Shown: positions 8,048 through 16,944 of the stretch, in pieces
How positions within the stretch are numbered: the first letter of the stretch is position 1
Layout of the letters: each line of letters opens with the position of its first letter
Assembly (NCBI GenBank): GCA_902478545.1
Contig: CABSLA010000001.1
Span: 1-64,000 of the forward strand
Reading direction: 5' to 3'
Source: an uncultured Collinsella sp.
GTDB taxonomy: Bacteria > Actinomycetota > Coriobacteriia > Coriobacteriales > Coriobacteriaceae
DNA: 64,000 bases
Translations under genes and position numbers: made by a program
Notes under the pieces: generated by a model
The model's input: the letters and a program-made list of their open reading frames with translations, nothing else
Told to the model about the DNA's origin: nothing
Databases searched by the model: none

Positions 8048-11000
8048 CTAGGCCCGCGGTACGATCGGGCGGTTAACTTTGGCTAGCATATCAGAAGCGC
8101 ACGAATCGAGCGCCCAGCTCCGGAAAGCCGAAAACTCCATGCGCGAGCGCAAGCCCTCCAAATAGCGAATTGACCTGCTCAATTGCACGCGGCCGGGGTT
8201 TTCGGCCATCGCGATACGACGAGTGTCGTCAAACCCCGAAACGCGACAAAAACCAAGCTCTTCGAAGATTCCCAGGCCGCTTTCCACCGAGCGCTCGTCG
8301 ACCGGCGTGCGAGCATCGATGGCAAGGCACATCTGCGCGATGTCGATATCGCTCGCGCTAAAGGAATCGTCCCCGGTTTTGCCGCGGTTGGAGCGCCACA
8401 TGGTCTGCAGCGCGCGATAGAGCGTGACGAGCTCGTCGCGCTCGGGCGCATAGCAGTCGAGCAGGCGCTCGTTAATGCGGGCGTCGCGCGACGAATAGAG
8501 CAGATGGATTACGGCGGGCTGGCCGTCGCGGCCGGCACGTCCGCTCATCTGGTTGAACTCGATGGCGCCAAACGGCATGTGGTAGAGCACGACATGGCGG
8601 ATATCGGGCAGGTTGACACCCTCGCCAAAGGCGGAGGTCGAAACGATGCAGCTGAGGCTGCCGTCTCGAAACGCTTCTTCTACGCGATGGCGGTCGGTGC
8701 GCGTAAGGCCAGCGTTATAGAACGCGATACGGGTCGCACAGTCGGGAACGCGTTTGCGTAGTGTCTTGGCAAGCGCCACGGACTGATCACGCGAATTGAC
8801 GTAAATGACGGTCTTCTCCCCCGTCGCCACGATCGACACTAAACGGTTCTCGCGGCTCGCAAGGTCGCGGTCGTCCTCGAGCTGCAGGTTCTCGCGCACC
8901 GTCTCGTCGACCACCGTGCGAGTGATCGGCAACATGCGGGCAAGCTCGGCCACGACCGGAGCCGTCGCGGTGGCCGTCGCAGCCATAACGACCGGGTCGC
9001 CCAGGGCTTTGAGGATATCGGGCATGTCGAGATAGGCGCTGCGGTCGCCGCCCTTGGCAAGGCCGGCGTGGTGCGCCTCATCGATAACGACAAAGCCGAT
9101 GCGGCCCGAACGCGCGAAGCGGTCACGGTGGATAGACAGGAACTCGGGCGTCGTGAGCACGATACCGGTGCGGCCCGAAGCCAGGCCGGCGAACACGTCA
9201 TCGCGCGCCGCCTCCACGGTCTCGCCGGTCAACACGCCGACGCCAATGCCGAGCGCGGCCATCGTCGACGAGAGGTGATAGGCCTGGTCGGCAACGAGCG
9301 CGCGCAGCGGATAGACAAAGATGCTCGCACGCCCGCGAAGAACCGCCTCGCGCGCGGCATGCACATGGAAGATGAGCGACTTGCCGCGTCCCGTTCCCAT
9401 AACGGCCAGAACACTTTGGTGATCGGCCAGGGCATCGAGCGCCTCGACCTGCGCGCGGTGCGGCTGGTTCGAGCCTATAAAGCTATGGATAAGCGAGCGC
9501 GTGAGCTCGGTATAGGAAAGCTGGGCGAGCGTCTCGCGCTTGCGCGACTCCAGGCGCAGGCCGGAATCCGCCGGCTGCACGCCACGACGAAGCTCGCATG
9601 CCGGATCGTCGACGCTGGGCAGCATGGTATCGCGGACCAGAACATCCTTGATCATGAGCTTGGGCTTCACACGCCCCTGCCAATGCTCGGCAACGGCCTC
9701 GAACACCAAGTCGACAGCGCTATCGCAGTTGATGAGCTTATCGATTTGCGGCACGCGGAACATAATGGCCGGCACACTCGCGGCGCCATCGGTCGCCACA
9801 AAGCGCATGTGCTCGCCGGTTTTGCCCACCACGGCGCGATCGCACATCGTCACGCCCTCGGCGGCCAGCAGCGGCACCTTGTTGCCCTGGCCAAACGGCT
9901 CAAGACGGGAAATCTGCTCTATAGTCTCGATATTCAGCTCGGAAAGGTCGACCGTGGCGGCAACCTCGTCGATGTCTTCAAAGTCCTCGGCGGGAATCTC
10001 CGATAGCACGGCGGAAAGGCGACGACGGAATTCATCGAGCTTGGATGCCTCGATGGTCACTCCCACCGCACCGGCATGTCCGCCGCGACGAATCAGCAGG
10101 TCGGAACAGCGCTCGACGGCGTCAAACAGGTTAACTTTGCCCACCGAGCGACCAGAGCCGCGCGCGATACCGTCCTCGATCGAGAACAGCAGCGCCGGCA
10201 CGTGGTAGCGGTTGGTCAGACGGCTTGCCACGATGCCCTTGACGCCCTCGTGCCAGCCTTCGCCGCCCACGACGATCGCGCGTCCGCCGTCATAGGCCTC
10301 CTCGACCTTTGCCATGGCATCGCGCGTGAGCTCCGCCTCGATCTCACGGCGCTGGCGGTTGATTTCCTCGAGCTCAGCCGCCAGTGCGCTTGCTTCGATG
10401 GGATCGCGGGCAAGCAGCAGGTCGAGCGCCAGCTTGGGATCAGCCATGCGGCCGGCAGCATTCAGACGAGGGATGAGCGAAAACGACAGGCCGTCGGCCG
10501 TAATGGTAGAAAGGTCCGCCTTGGCGAGCGCGGCAAGCGCGATATAGCCGGGGCGAGCGGTTACGCGCATCTGCTGGATGCCCTCGGCAACCAGCGCGCG
10601 GTTCTCGGGCGTGAGCGGCATCATGTCGGACACGGTGCCCAGCGCCGCGACCTCGATTAGCGAACGCCAATACGACGGCTTGCCCAGGCGCTCACCCAGG
10701 ACTTGCACCAGCTTGAGCGCCACACCAGCACCGGCAAGCTCACGCGAGGGGCCCTCGTCCTCGAGCTTGGGGTCAGTCAGGGGCACACCCTGCGGCACCT
10801 GGTCGGAGGGCTCGTGATGGTCCGTGACCACCAAATCGATCCCCAGGCTCTCCAGATAGGAAACCTCTTCCTTGGCGGCAATGCCGTTATCGACGGTCAC
10901 GATCAGCTGGGGGCGAGCGAGCTCGTTAACGCGGTCGAGCGCCGCGCGCGAAAGACCGTAGCCCTCATCAAAGCGATGCGGAATAAACGGCGTAACATCG

Positions 11001-11335
11001 GCGCCAAACGTGCGCAGCGCCTCGGTCAACAGGCAGGTCGACGTAATACCGTCAACGTCAAAATCGCCAAAGACTGCAATGTGCTCGTGGTTGCGAATAG
11101 CACGCTCGACGCGGTCGGCGACGACCGACATGCCCGGGATAATGAGTGGGTCGGCCCAGTCGCGATCGAGCGAAGGCGTCAAAAACAATTGGCCCTCTTT
11201 GATGGAGCCAATGCCGTGCGCGACCATAATGCGCGCCACCAGCCCGGGAATGCCCAGACCAGCCGAAAGCTCCTTTTCGAGCTCGGGGTTTTGCTGAGCG
11301 ACCGCCCAGCGATGCGTCGTCTTAAGCGATGACAT
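8048..11335 (-). CDS. recJ: RecJ exonuclease fused to RecQ-like helicase
   Basis: A 1095-residue fusion. The N-terminal half is RecJ, a 5'-3' single-strand DNA exonuclease: FGDFDVDG (about 90-97), VTVDNGIA, VTDHHEPSD, LAGAGVALKL and the DHHA1 motif GGHAGAVG. The C-terminal half is an SF2 helicase of RecQ type: Walker A VMGTGRGKS (about 640), VIDEAHH (about 752), TATATA, and motif VI QMSGRAGRDGQP. Ordinary RecJ is about 570-600 residues, so the helicase is an extra module. RecQ and RecJ act together in resection in other bacteria, which makes the fusion sensible. I chose the ATG at 11335 (MSSLKTTHRW); a GTG further up would add 15 residues. A TATAAT box lies at 11444-11449. Confidence 0.93.
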   Translation of the reverse strand: MSSLKTTHRWAVAQQNPELEKELSAGLGIPGLVARIMVAHGIGSIKEGQLFLTPSLDRDWADPLIIPGMSVVADRVERAIRNHEHIAVFGDFDVDGITSTCLLTEALRTFGADVTPFIPHRFDEGYGLSRAALDRVNELARPQLIVTVDNGIAAKEEVSYLESLGIDLVVTDHHEPSDQVPQGVPLTDPKLEDEGPSRELAGAGVALKLVQVLGERLGKPSYWRSLIEVAALGTVSDMMPLTPENRALVAEGIQQMRVTARPGYIALAALAKADLSTITADGLSFSLIPRLNAAGRMADPKLALDLLLARDPIEASALAAELEEINRQRREIEAELTRDAMAKVEEAYDGGRAIVVGGEGWHEGVKGIVASRLTNRYHVPALLFSIEDGIARGSGRSVGKVNLFDAVERCSDLLIRRGGHAGAVGVTIEASKLDEFRRRLSAVLSEIPAEDFEDIDEVAATVDLSELNIETIEQISRLEPFGQGNKVPLLAAEGVTMCDRAVVGKTGEHMRFVATDGAASVPAIMFRVPQIDKLINCDSAVDLVFEAVAEHWQGRVKPKLMIKDVLVRDTMLPSVDDPACELRRGVQPADSGLRLESRKRETLAQLSYTELTRSLIHSFIGSNQPHRAQVEALDALADHQSVLAVMGTGRGKSLIFHVHAAREAVLRGRASIFVYPLRALVADQAYHLSSTMAALGIGVGVLTGETVEAARDDVFAGLASGRTGIVLTTPEFLSIHRDRFARSGRIGFVVIDEAHHAGLAKGGDRSAYLDMPDILKALGDPVVMAATATATAPVVAELARMLPITRTVVDETVRENLQLEDDRDLASRENRLVSIVATGEKTVIYVNSRDQSVALAKTLRKRVPDCATRIAFYNAGLTRTDRHRVEEAFRDGSLSCIVSTSAFGEGVNLPDIRHVVLYHMPFGAIEFNQMSGRAGRDGQPAVIHLLYSSRDARINERLLDCYAPERDELVTLYRALQTMWRSNRGKTGDDSFSASDIDIAQMCLAIDARTPVDERSVESGLGIFEELGFCRVSGFDDTRRIAMAENPGRVQLSRSIRYLEGLRSRMEFSAFRSWALDSCASDMLAKVNRPIVPRA

Positions 11336-11443
11336 AGGCACCCACCCCCGATAGGGGCAGGTCGCCGCGATACCTCTCACGGTTCATAGCGATGAGTCCT
11401 CTGTGTATGCCCGCTTCGGCAGGCAGATCTGTTGAACGGATTT

Positions 11444-11449
11444 ATTATA
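11444..11449 (-). promoter_or_regulatory. -10 box of the recJ-rel transcript
   Basis: A perfect TATAAT on the minus strand with GTTTTG 16 bases upstream as a poor -35. It is about 110 bases before the recJ ATG. The 11336-11609 gap otherwise contains only the divergent start region of the BASS transporter. Confidence 0.5.
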
Positions 11450-11609
11450 CCGTGCAGCGCGGACGCAAAACGCCGCGGTGCGCCGCGGTTTCGGCAAACG
11501 ATGGCGGTAATGGTCTCGAAATAATCGAGCGTTTCAGCCGCACGGACGCATACGAGCGTCTAGCATATCCATACAAACGAGTTCGCGGATAAAGGGAGTC
11601 ACGGGACAT

Positions 11610-12608
11610 ATGAAGCAATGGGCTGGACTGGGAAAGTTCCTCGCGGGGCATATGCAGATCATCGTTCCGATTTGCGTGGCGCTCGGCGTGCTCTTTCCCC
11701 AGCAGATCGGCGTGCTCAAGCCCATTGTTCCCGCCCTCTTCGCCTTTATGACGTTTCAGGGCGCGCTCAGCAACACTTTTCACCAGGTAGCCGAGGTGTT
11801 CCACCGTCCGCTGCACCTGATTCTGGCGCTGCTGGTCTCGGCAGTGCTTATTCCCATCGCGGCGTATGCCATAGGGTCACTCTTCTTTGGCTCCAACCCC
11901 AACCTTGTCTGCGGCATCGTGCTCGAGTACAGCGTGCCCGTGGCCGTCACCGCTTTTATGTGGATCAGCATGTTCGGCGGCAACGGCCCGCTCGCGCTCA
12001 CCATCATCCTGACGTCCTCGGTTATCTCCCCTGTGACGATTCCGCTCACGCTTAAGCTCTTGCTGGGTGCCACCGTCTCGATCGATGTGCCGAGCATGAT
12101 GCAAGACATGGCCTTTATGATCGCCATCCCCGCCGTGCTCGGCATCGTGATCAACGAGCTCACGCGTGGATGGGGACACGAGAAGCTCTCCCCCGTGCTC
12201 TCGCCCGCCTGCAAATTCATGATGATGGGCGTTATCGCCTCCAACTCCACCGCCATGAGCGAGTACGTGCTGCACATGAACGCGGTGCGCCTGGAAGTCG
12301 CCCTCTTTATTTTGGTCTTCGCCATCAGTGGCTTTGTCGTCGGTTTTCTGGTCGCCCATGCGCTGCATCTGCCATATAGCGAGACGACCACCATGTGCTT
12401 TACCTGCGGCATGCGTAACATCTCTTCGGGCGCCGTCATCGCCACGCAGTACTTTCCGGGCGAAGTCGTGTTTCCCGTCATGTGCGGAACGCTGTTTCAG
12501 CAGGTACTCGCCTCGCTTATCGGGCATCTCTTTGAGCGTCTGACCGGCGAGGAGCGCGCCGCCCAGCGCAAGCGCGTCGAAGCCGGCCGCGACGCCATGG
12601 CACGCTAG
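11610..12608 (+). CDS. Bile acid:sodium symporter (BASS) family transporter
   Basis: Membrane transporter of 332 residues with about nine to ten hydrophobic segments, evenly spread, typical of the BASS/SBF fold. Residues such as the EYSVPVA stretch (about 110) and TCGMRNISSGAV (about 270), resembling the conserved substrate/sodium-site crossover helix, support this. The substrate cannot be told: relatives carry bile acids, pantoate, or other organic anions with sodium. AAAGGGAG lies upstream of the ATG. It is divergent from recJ and convergent with the DUF4931 gene, and appears monocistronic. Confidence 0.85.
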   Translation: MKQWAGLGKFLAGHMQIIVPICVALGVLFPQQIGVLKPIVPALFAFMTFQGALSNTFHQVAEVFHRPLHLILALLVSAVLIPIAAYAIGSLFFGSNPNLVCGIVLEYSVPVAVTAFMWISMFGGNGPLALTIILTSSVISPVTIPLTLKLLLGATVSIDVPSMMQDMAFMIAIPAVLGIVINELTRGWGHEKLSPVLSPACKFMMMGVIASNSTAMSEYVLHMNAVRLEVALFILVFAISGFVVGFLVAHALHLPYSETTTMCFTCGMRNISSGAVIATQYFPGEVVFPVMCGTLFQQVLASLIGHLFERLTGEERAAQRKRVEAGRDAMAR

Positions 12609-12638
12609 ACTGTCCGCATTGCGCGGGTGTTAGTCTTG

Positions 12639-13436
12639 CTATACGAGCGTTTCCAGATGCGCACGCAGGCGCTCAGCATCGATATCGAGCGTTGTCTCAG
12701 CATTGACCTGGGCCAAACGATAGCCGACAAAGTAGGGCGAAACCACCCAACGCGGCAGCGCCTTGGCAATGGTCCGACCGCCCAGGTGATAGAAGAACAG
12801 GTTATACGACTCTGCGCGACCACCGTGGTGCTCGTTCAGGATATAGCGCAGAGCTACCTGGATTGCATCGGCGAAGAGATCCGCCTCGGCTTGATCTCTC
12901 GTGTCATCGCTGGCGGCGATTCCCTGCGGGGCTGAAACGTTGATCTCAAAGAACCCCATGATGGGTTCGGTTGAGATGTTGGCCGAGATCCTCCCCTGTT
13001 GCCAGACATTGATGCCTTCGAAATTGGCGGAAGCCAGCGAAGCATAGCCGTCTTCCTGCTCCAAACCCACAATCTGCATGTGCGGATGAACGAGGCTACC
13101 GCCCGAGAGCGGACCCTTGTTCTTGTACATGAGCACGCTTCGATACTGCTGTGAATCGATCATCTGCTGCCAGCAACCCAGGGCAAACCGCATCACATGG
13201 TGGAGTTCATCCGGCTCATAGGTCACCAGGTCGGCATCGTGATCGGCCGACTCGATCAGCACGGTTTGAAGGGTGGCGCGCAGGGTCTTGAACTTATTCT
13301 CGAGCCAAATGCAATCGCCATCACGGCGAATGATGTCGGTGAGCCCTTCTGTATCGCAAAAGGGGCACGCGGTGCCGGGACGACGGTTGTCGTCGGGCTT
13401 ACCGTTCGCCTGCTGAACGTCAAATACCAGCGTCAC
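12639..13436 (-). CDS. DUF4931 family, GalT-like HIT-fold protein
   Basis: The 265 residues resemble the galactose-1-phosphate uridylyltransferase/HIT fold: a zinc-type CPFCDTEG near residue 24 and a catalytic-type motif SLVHPHMQI near 115, where GalT has HPHGQ. This matches what I know as DUF4931. It likely binds or transfers a nucleotide, but the reaction is unknown. It begins three bases after the cutC stop, so the two form an operon. It could also be an unusual phosphorylase of the Ap4A type. Confidence 0.75.
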   Translation of the reverse strand: MTLVFDVQQANGKPDDNRRPGTACPFCDTEGLTDIIRRDGDCIWLENKFKTLRATLQTVLIESADHDADLVTYEPDELHHVMRFALGCWQQMIDSQQYRSVLMYKNKGPLSGGSLVHPHMQIVGLEQEDGYASLASANFEGINVWQQGRISANISTEPIMGFFEINVSAPQGIAASDDTRDQAEADLFADAIQVALRYILNEHHGGRAESYNLFFYHLGGRTIAKALPRWVVSPYFVGYRLAQVNAETTLDIDAERLRAHLETLV

Positions 13437-13439
13437 GGG

Positions 13440-14117
13440 TTATACCTCCAGCGGCACAATCTTGGTGCCATGGAGCTCGGAGACGCCCAGTGCCGCCGCC
13501 ACGGTATCGCGGTTGACCGTGGAAATGCCGCCGCCGGGAAGGATGGTCAAGCGGTCGCCCGCATACTCGATCAAGCGGGCCAGGTTTTCGAAGTTGTCCT
13601 CGATCGGCGTACCGGCAGCGCCACCATGCGTCAGGATGCGTGTGATGCCGCAGTCGGCGAGTATGTCAATCGCGTCGAGCTGAGCCTCGGGCGAGAGCTG
13701 ATCAAACGCCATGTGGAAGGTGATGTCGATGGGCTCACGCTTGCATTCCTCGGTCGCGCAGCCCGCGGCCATCACGAGAGCGCCCAACGTAAGCTCGTCG
13801 AGCGCCCATCCGCCAGCGCAGGGCTTGCAGCTGCCAAAGACCAAGCCGTCAACGCCGGCGCTTACGGCAAGGCCCAGGTCCATCTCCATCATGCGCAGCT
13901 CGTCTTGGTTGTAATGAAAGTCACCGCCACGCGGGCGAATCATGCACATCACCCGCGCATCGTGCTCGTGTGCATAGTTGGTCGTAGCGCTGATAACGCC
14001 GGCCGAAGGCGTGGTGCCACCAACGGCAAGGTTGTCGCACAGTTCAATACGCCTTGCACCGGCATCGATAGCCGCCGGCACCCGCTCAAAGTTCTCGGCA
14101 CAAAACTCGTACAGCAT
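13440..14117 (-). CDS. cutC: CutC family protein
   Basis: TIM-barrel protein of 225 residues, the usual CutC length. The signature N-terminus (LYEFCAENFE, GARRIELCDNLAVGGTTPS) and the MIRPRGGDFHYN, DGLVFG, FHMAFD and LTHGGA segments are present. CutC was linked to copper homeostasis in E. coli, but its enzymatic role is unclear and the copper link has been questioned. GGGGG upstream supports the ATG at 14117; an earlier in-frame ATG at 14174 would add 19 unrelated residues. First gene of a two-gene unit with the DUF4931 protein, which may point to a sugar or nucleotide-related role instead of copper. Confidence 0.9.
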   Translation of the reverse strand: MLYEFCAENFERVPAAIDAGARRIELCDNLAVGGTTPSAGVISATTNYAHEHDARVMCMIRPRGGDFHYNQDELRMMEMDLGLAVSAGVDGLVFGSCKPCAGGWALDELTLGALVMAAGCATEECKREPIDITFHMAFDQLSPEAQLDAIDILADCGITRILTHGGAAGTPIEDNFENLARLIEYAGDRLTILPGGGISTVNRDTVAAALGVSELHGTKIVPLEV

Positions 14118-14175
14118 AGATAGACCCCCAAAGACAGCAGATGTTTTCCGACGGGCATTGTCACACATCCCCATG

Positions 14176-14244
14176 AAGTTGCGGTGGAATAGGGACTCAT
14201 TTGGCCTCTGGAGCCCGTATTCAGTCCCTATTTCACCGCAACTT
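14176..14244. repeat. Long inverted repeat upstream of cutC
   Basis: AAGTTGCGGTGGAATAGGGACT (14176-14197, one mismatch) pairs with AGTCCCTATTTCACCGCAACTT region at 14223-14244, 22-bp arms and a 25-base loop. It sits between cutC and the liv terminator and has no T run of its own, so it looks like a dispersed palindromic element more than a terminator. Confidence 0.8.
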
Positions 14245-14283
14245 AAAGGGGGCGCTGACCGGGTTGGTCAGCGCCCCCTTTGT
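14245..14283. terminator. Terminator at the end of the liv operon
   Basis: GGGGGCGCTGACC and GGTCAGCGCCCCC form a perfect 13-bp stem with AAA on one side and TTT on the other. It follows the livF stop by a few bases on the minus strand and can work in both directions. Confidence 0.85.
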
Positions 14284-14291
14284 TGAATGGA

Positions 14292-15005
14292 TTAACCGCC
14301 CAGATAGGCCTTGCGGACGTTGTCGTCGTGCAGGAGCTCTTGGCCGGTACCGGTCATGGTGATCTTGCCGGTCTCGAGCACGTAGCCGCGCGTGGCGATG
14401 GAAAGCGCCATCTGCGCGTTTTGCTCAACCAGAAGCACCGTGGTGCCGGCCTTGTGCAGGTCCTCGACAATCTGGAAGATCTGTTCGATCAGAATCGGTG
14501 CCAGACCCATGGAAGGTTCGTCGAGCATAAGCAGTTTGGGGTTACTCATAAGGGCGCGCCCCATAACGAGCATCTGCTGCTCGCCACCTGAAAGGGTGCC
14601 GGCGACCTGGCGACGACGTTCCTTCAGGCGCGGGAACTGCTCGTAGACGCGCTCCAGGCCCGGAGCAATTGTGGACTTGGGCTGTGTATAGGCGCCCATC
14701 TCCAGGTTCTCCTCGACCGTCATCTGCAAAAAGGCGCGACGACCCTCGGGAACCTGAGCCAGGCCCTTACCAACCAGCTTATCAGCGGGCGTATGGGTAA
14801 TGTCCTCGCCCATAAACTTGATGGAGCCGGTCTTGGAGCGCAGCAGGCCCGAGACGGTCTTGAGCGTTGTGGACTTGCCGGCACCGTTGGCACCAATCAA
14901 GGCCACGATCTCGCCCTCGTTAACGTTAAAGGAGATGTCCTTGATGGCGTGGATGGCGCCGTACCAGACGTTGATGTTGTAGACGGAAAGCATCGGCTCT
15001 GCCAT
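14292..15005 (-). CDS. livF: Branched-chain amino acid ABC transporter ATPase LivF
   Basis: Second ATPase of the Liv importer, hydrolysing ATP at the inner face of the membrane. The 237 residues carry Walker A GANGAGKST (about 37-45), signature LSGGEQQML (about 138), Walker B LLMLDEPS and the switch histidine region VLLVEQN. The short N-terminus and length fit LivF rather than LivG. It starts directly after the livG stop and is the last gene of livK-H-M-G-F. Confidence 0.95.
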   Translation of the reverse strand: MAEPMLSVYNINVWYGAIHAIKDISFNVNEGEIVALIGANGAGKSTTLKTVSGLLRSKTGSIKFMGEDITHTPADKLVGKGLAQVPEGRRAFLQMTVEENLEMGAYTQPKSTIAPGLERVYEQFPRLKERRRQVAGTLSGGEQQMLVMGRALMSNPKLLMLDEPSMGLAPILIEQIFQIVEDLHKAGTTVLLVEQNAQMALSIATRGYVLETGKITMTGTGQELLHDDNVRKAYLGG

Positions 15006-15866
15006 TTAGTTCTCCCCCTTATCCTGCTTACCCAGATACGCCTCGATAACGGCGTCGTTGTTCTGGATTTCCTCCGCCGTACCCTTGGCGATAACCTTGC
15101 CAAAGTTAAGCACGCAGATGCCCTCGCAAATGTTCATGACGAGCGACATATCATGCTCGATAAGCATGATGGCGATGCCGAAGGTGTCGCGAATCTTGAC
15201 GATGTTCGCCATGAGCTCTGCGGTCTCGGACGGGTTCATGCCGGCGGCAGGCTCGTCGAGCAGCAGCAGCTTGGGGTTAGTGGCAAGCGCGCGGACGATT
15301 TCCAGACGGCGCTGAGCGCCGTAAGGAAGCGAGCCGGCCTGTTCATTTGCCAGGTGCTCCATGTCAAAAATGGACAGCAGCTCCATGGCGCGCTCGTGGG
15401 CGGCCTTCTCGTGCTTCCAATACGTCGGCAGGCGCAGCACGCCCTCAAAGCCGGAGTAGCGCTCCTGGTTGTGCAGGCCGACCTTAACGTTGTCCTCCAC
15501 CGTCATGGTGTTGAACAGACGGATGTTCTGGAACGTACGGGCAATACCCATGCGGTTGACCTGGTAGACCGACTTGCCCGAAGTGTCCTCACCGTCGAGC
15601 AGGATGGTGCCGTGCGTAGGCTGGTACACCTTGGTGAGCAGGTTGAAGACCGTGGTCTTGCCGGCACCGTTGGGGCCGATGAGACCGGCAATCTCGGTCT
15701 TGCCGATGGTTAGGCTAAAGTCGTCGACCGCCTTAAGGCCGCCGAATTCAATGCCCAGGTGAATGCACTCGAGCGCCGGGCGCTGGCCCAGGTCGCGGTC
15801 GGGAACGATGGCGCCAGAAGGATACGGGACCATCTTGCCCTTGTTGAACTCAAACTTACTGGGCAT
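15006..15866 (-). CDS. livG: Branched-chain amino acid ABC transporter ATPase LivG
   Basis: First ATPase of the Liv importer, 286 residues. Walker A GPNGAGKTT, signature LPYGAQRRLEIVRAL and Walker B LLLLDEPAAGMN are seen; the AGMNP after Walker B and the C-terminal GKVIAKGTAEEIQN are typical LivG features. The start at 15866 is fixed by AAGGAGG nine bases before the ATG; it overlaps the end of livM by 11 bases, which suggests translational coupling. A longer reading from a TTG would include the ribosome-binding site itself. Confidence 0.95.
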   Translation of the reverse strand: MPSKFEFNKGKMVPYPSGAIVPDRDLGQRPALECIHLGIEFGGLKAVDDFSLTIGKTEIAGLIGPNGAGKTTVFNLLTKVYQPTHGTILLDGEDTSGKSVYQVNRMGIARTFQNIRLFNTMTVEDNVKVGLHNQERYSGFEGVLRLPTYWKHEKAAHERAMELLSIFDMEHLANEQAGSLPYGAQRRLEIVRALATNPKLLLLDEPAAGMNPSETAELMANIVKIRDTFGIAIMLIEHDMSLVMNICEGICVLNFGKVIAKGTAEEIQNNDAVIEAYLGKQDKGEN

Positions 15867-16935
15867 CGGCTGCCACCTCCTTCTTGGAAGCAAAGCGGTC
15901 CTTAATGCGTGCGAAGAACGCCTTGAGCTGCGGGTTGTTGGTAAAGATCATGACCAGGATCAGCACGATGGCGTAGATGAGCATGCGGTAGTCCGAGAAC
16001 TGACGGAGCAGCTCGGGAAGCACCGTGAGCAACGCCGCCGCGATGACGGAGCCGCGCATATTGCCCAGACCACCCAGGACCACGAACACCAGGATGAGGA
16101 TGGACGTGTTGAAGTCAAACTTAGTGGCGGAAAGCTGCGAGAAGTTACCGCCGAAGAGAGCTCCGGCAGCACCGGCAAGGGCAGCGGAAACCACGAAGGC
16201 GATCATGCGGTATTCGGTGACGGAGATGCCTACCGACTCGGCTGCAATCTTGTTATCGCGCACGGCCATAATGGCACGGCCGGTACGGCTGCGAACCAGG
16301 TTGAGCACGATCACGAGTGCGACCATGACCAGGATGGCACCGGCGAGGAAGGTCGAGTACGTCGACACGCCCGAGGCGCCCTGGGCGCCCTTGATGATGG
16401 CGGTACCGTCCTCGAGCAGATGCAGGTCGTCGATCGTAGAGTTGCCCGTGATGTTAAAGATCACGTGCAGGCCGCGGGAGTCGACACCCACAATGAGGCA
16501 GGTGACGATCTCTTTGATGATCTCGCCAAAGGCCAGCGTCACGATAGCCAGGTAATCGCCGCTCAGGCGCAGGACCGGGATACCGATCAAGAAGCCCAAG
16601 ATGGCAGCGGCGATAGCGCCGACCACAATGCTGATGATAAGGCGCACCGGATCGGAGGGAACGGCGCTCTCGAGGGCGACCGCGGTGACGATGCCCGTGT
16701 AGGCACCGACACTCATAAAGCCCGCATGGCCCAGCGACAAGTCGCCCGCGATGCCGACGACGAGGTTAAGGGAGATGGCCATGACGATATAGGCCGTGAT
16801 GGGAACCAGCTGACCGGCGATCATGCGCGGAATCATATGGTTGGACTGCATAAAGAACACGATGGCGAACGCCACAAGGCACATGGCGTACGTAACAAAG
16901 TCGTGACGCGTCTGCTTGTCTTTAAGAAACTTCAT
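15856..16935 (-). CDS. livM: Branched-chain amino acid ABC permease LivM
   Basis: One of the two membrane subunits of the Liv importer. The 359 residues have about ten hydrophobic segments and the LivM-type GDLSLGHAGFMSVGAY and RTGRAIMAVRDNKIAAESVG loop (the EAA-like site that contacts the ATPases). I take the ATG at 16935, preceded by AGGTGAG; a GTG three codons earlier abuts the livH stop and is also possible. Works with LivH as a heterodimer. Confidence 0.93.
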   Translation of the reverse strand: MKFLKDKQTRHDFVTYAMCLVAFAIVFFMQSNHMIPRMIAGQLVPITAYIVMAISLNLVVGIAGDLSLGHAGFMSVGAYTGIVTAVALESAVPSDPVRLIISIVVGAIAAAILGFLIGIPVLRLSGDYLAIVTLAFGEIIKEIVTCLIVGVDSRGLHVIFNITGNSTIDDLHLLEDGTAIIKGAQGASGVSTYSTFLAGAILVMVALVIVLNLVRSRTGRAIMAVRDNKIAAESVGISVTEYRMIAFVVSAALAGAAGALFGGNFSQLSATKFDFNTSILILVFVVLGGLGNMRGSVIAAALLTVLPELLRQFSDYRMLIYAIVLILVMIFTNNPQLKAFFARIKDRFASKKEVAADAQ

Positions 16936-16944
16936 AACGCTCAC

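Noticed and set aside
5690..8086. Long plus-strand frames opposite rel
   Set aside because: Mirror of codon bias in a GC-rich gene; products look low-complexity and rel is certain.
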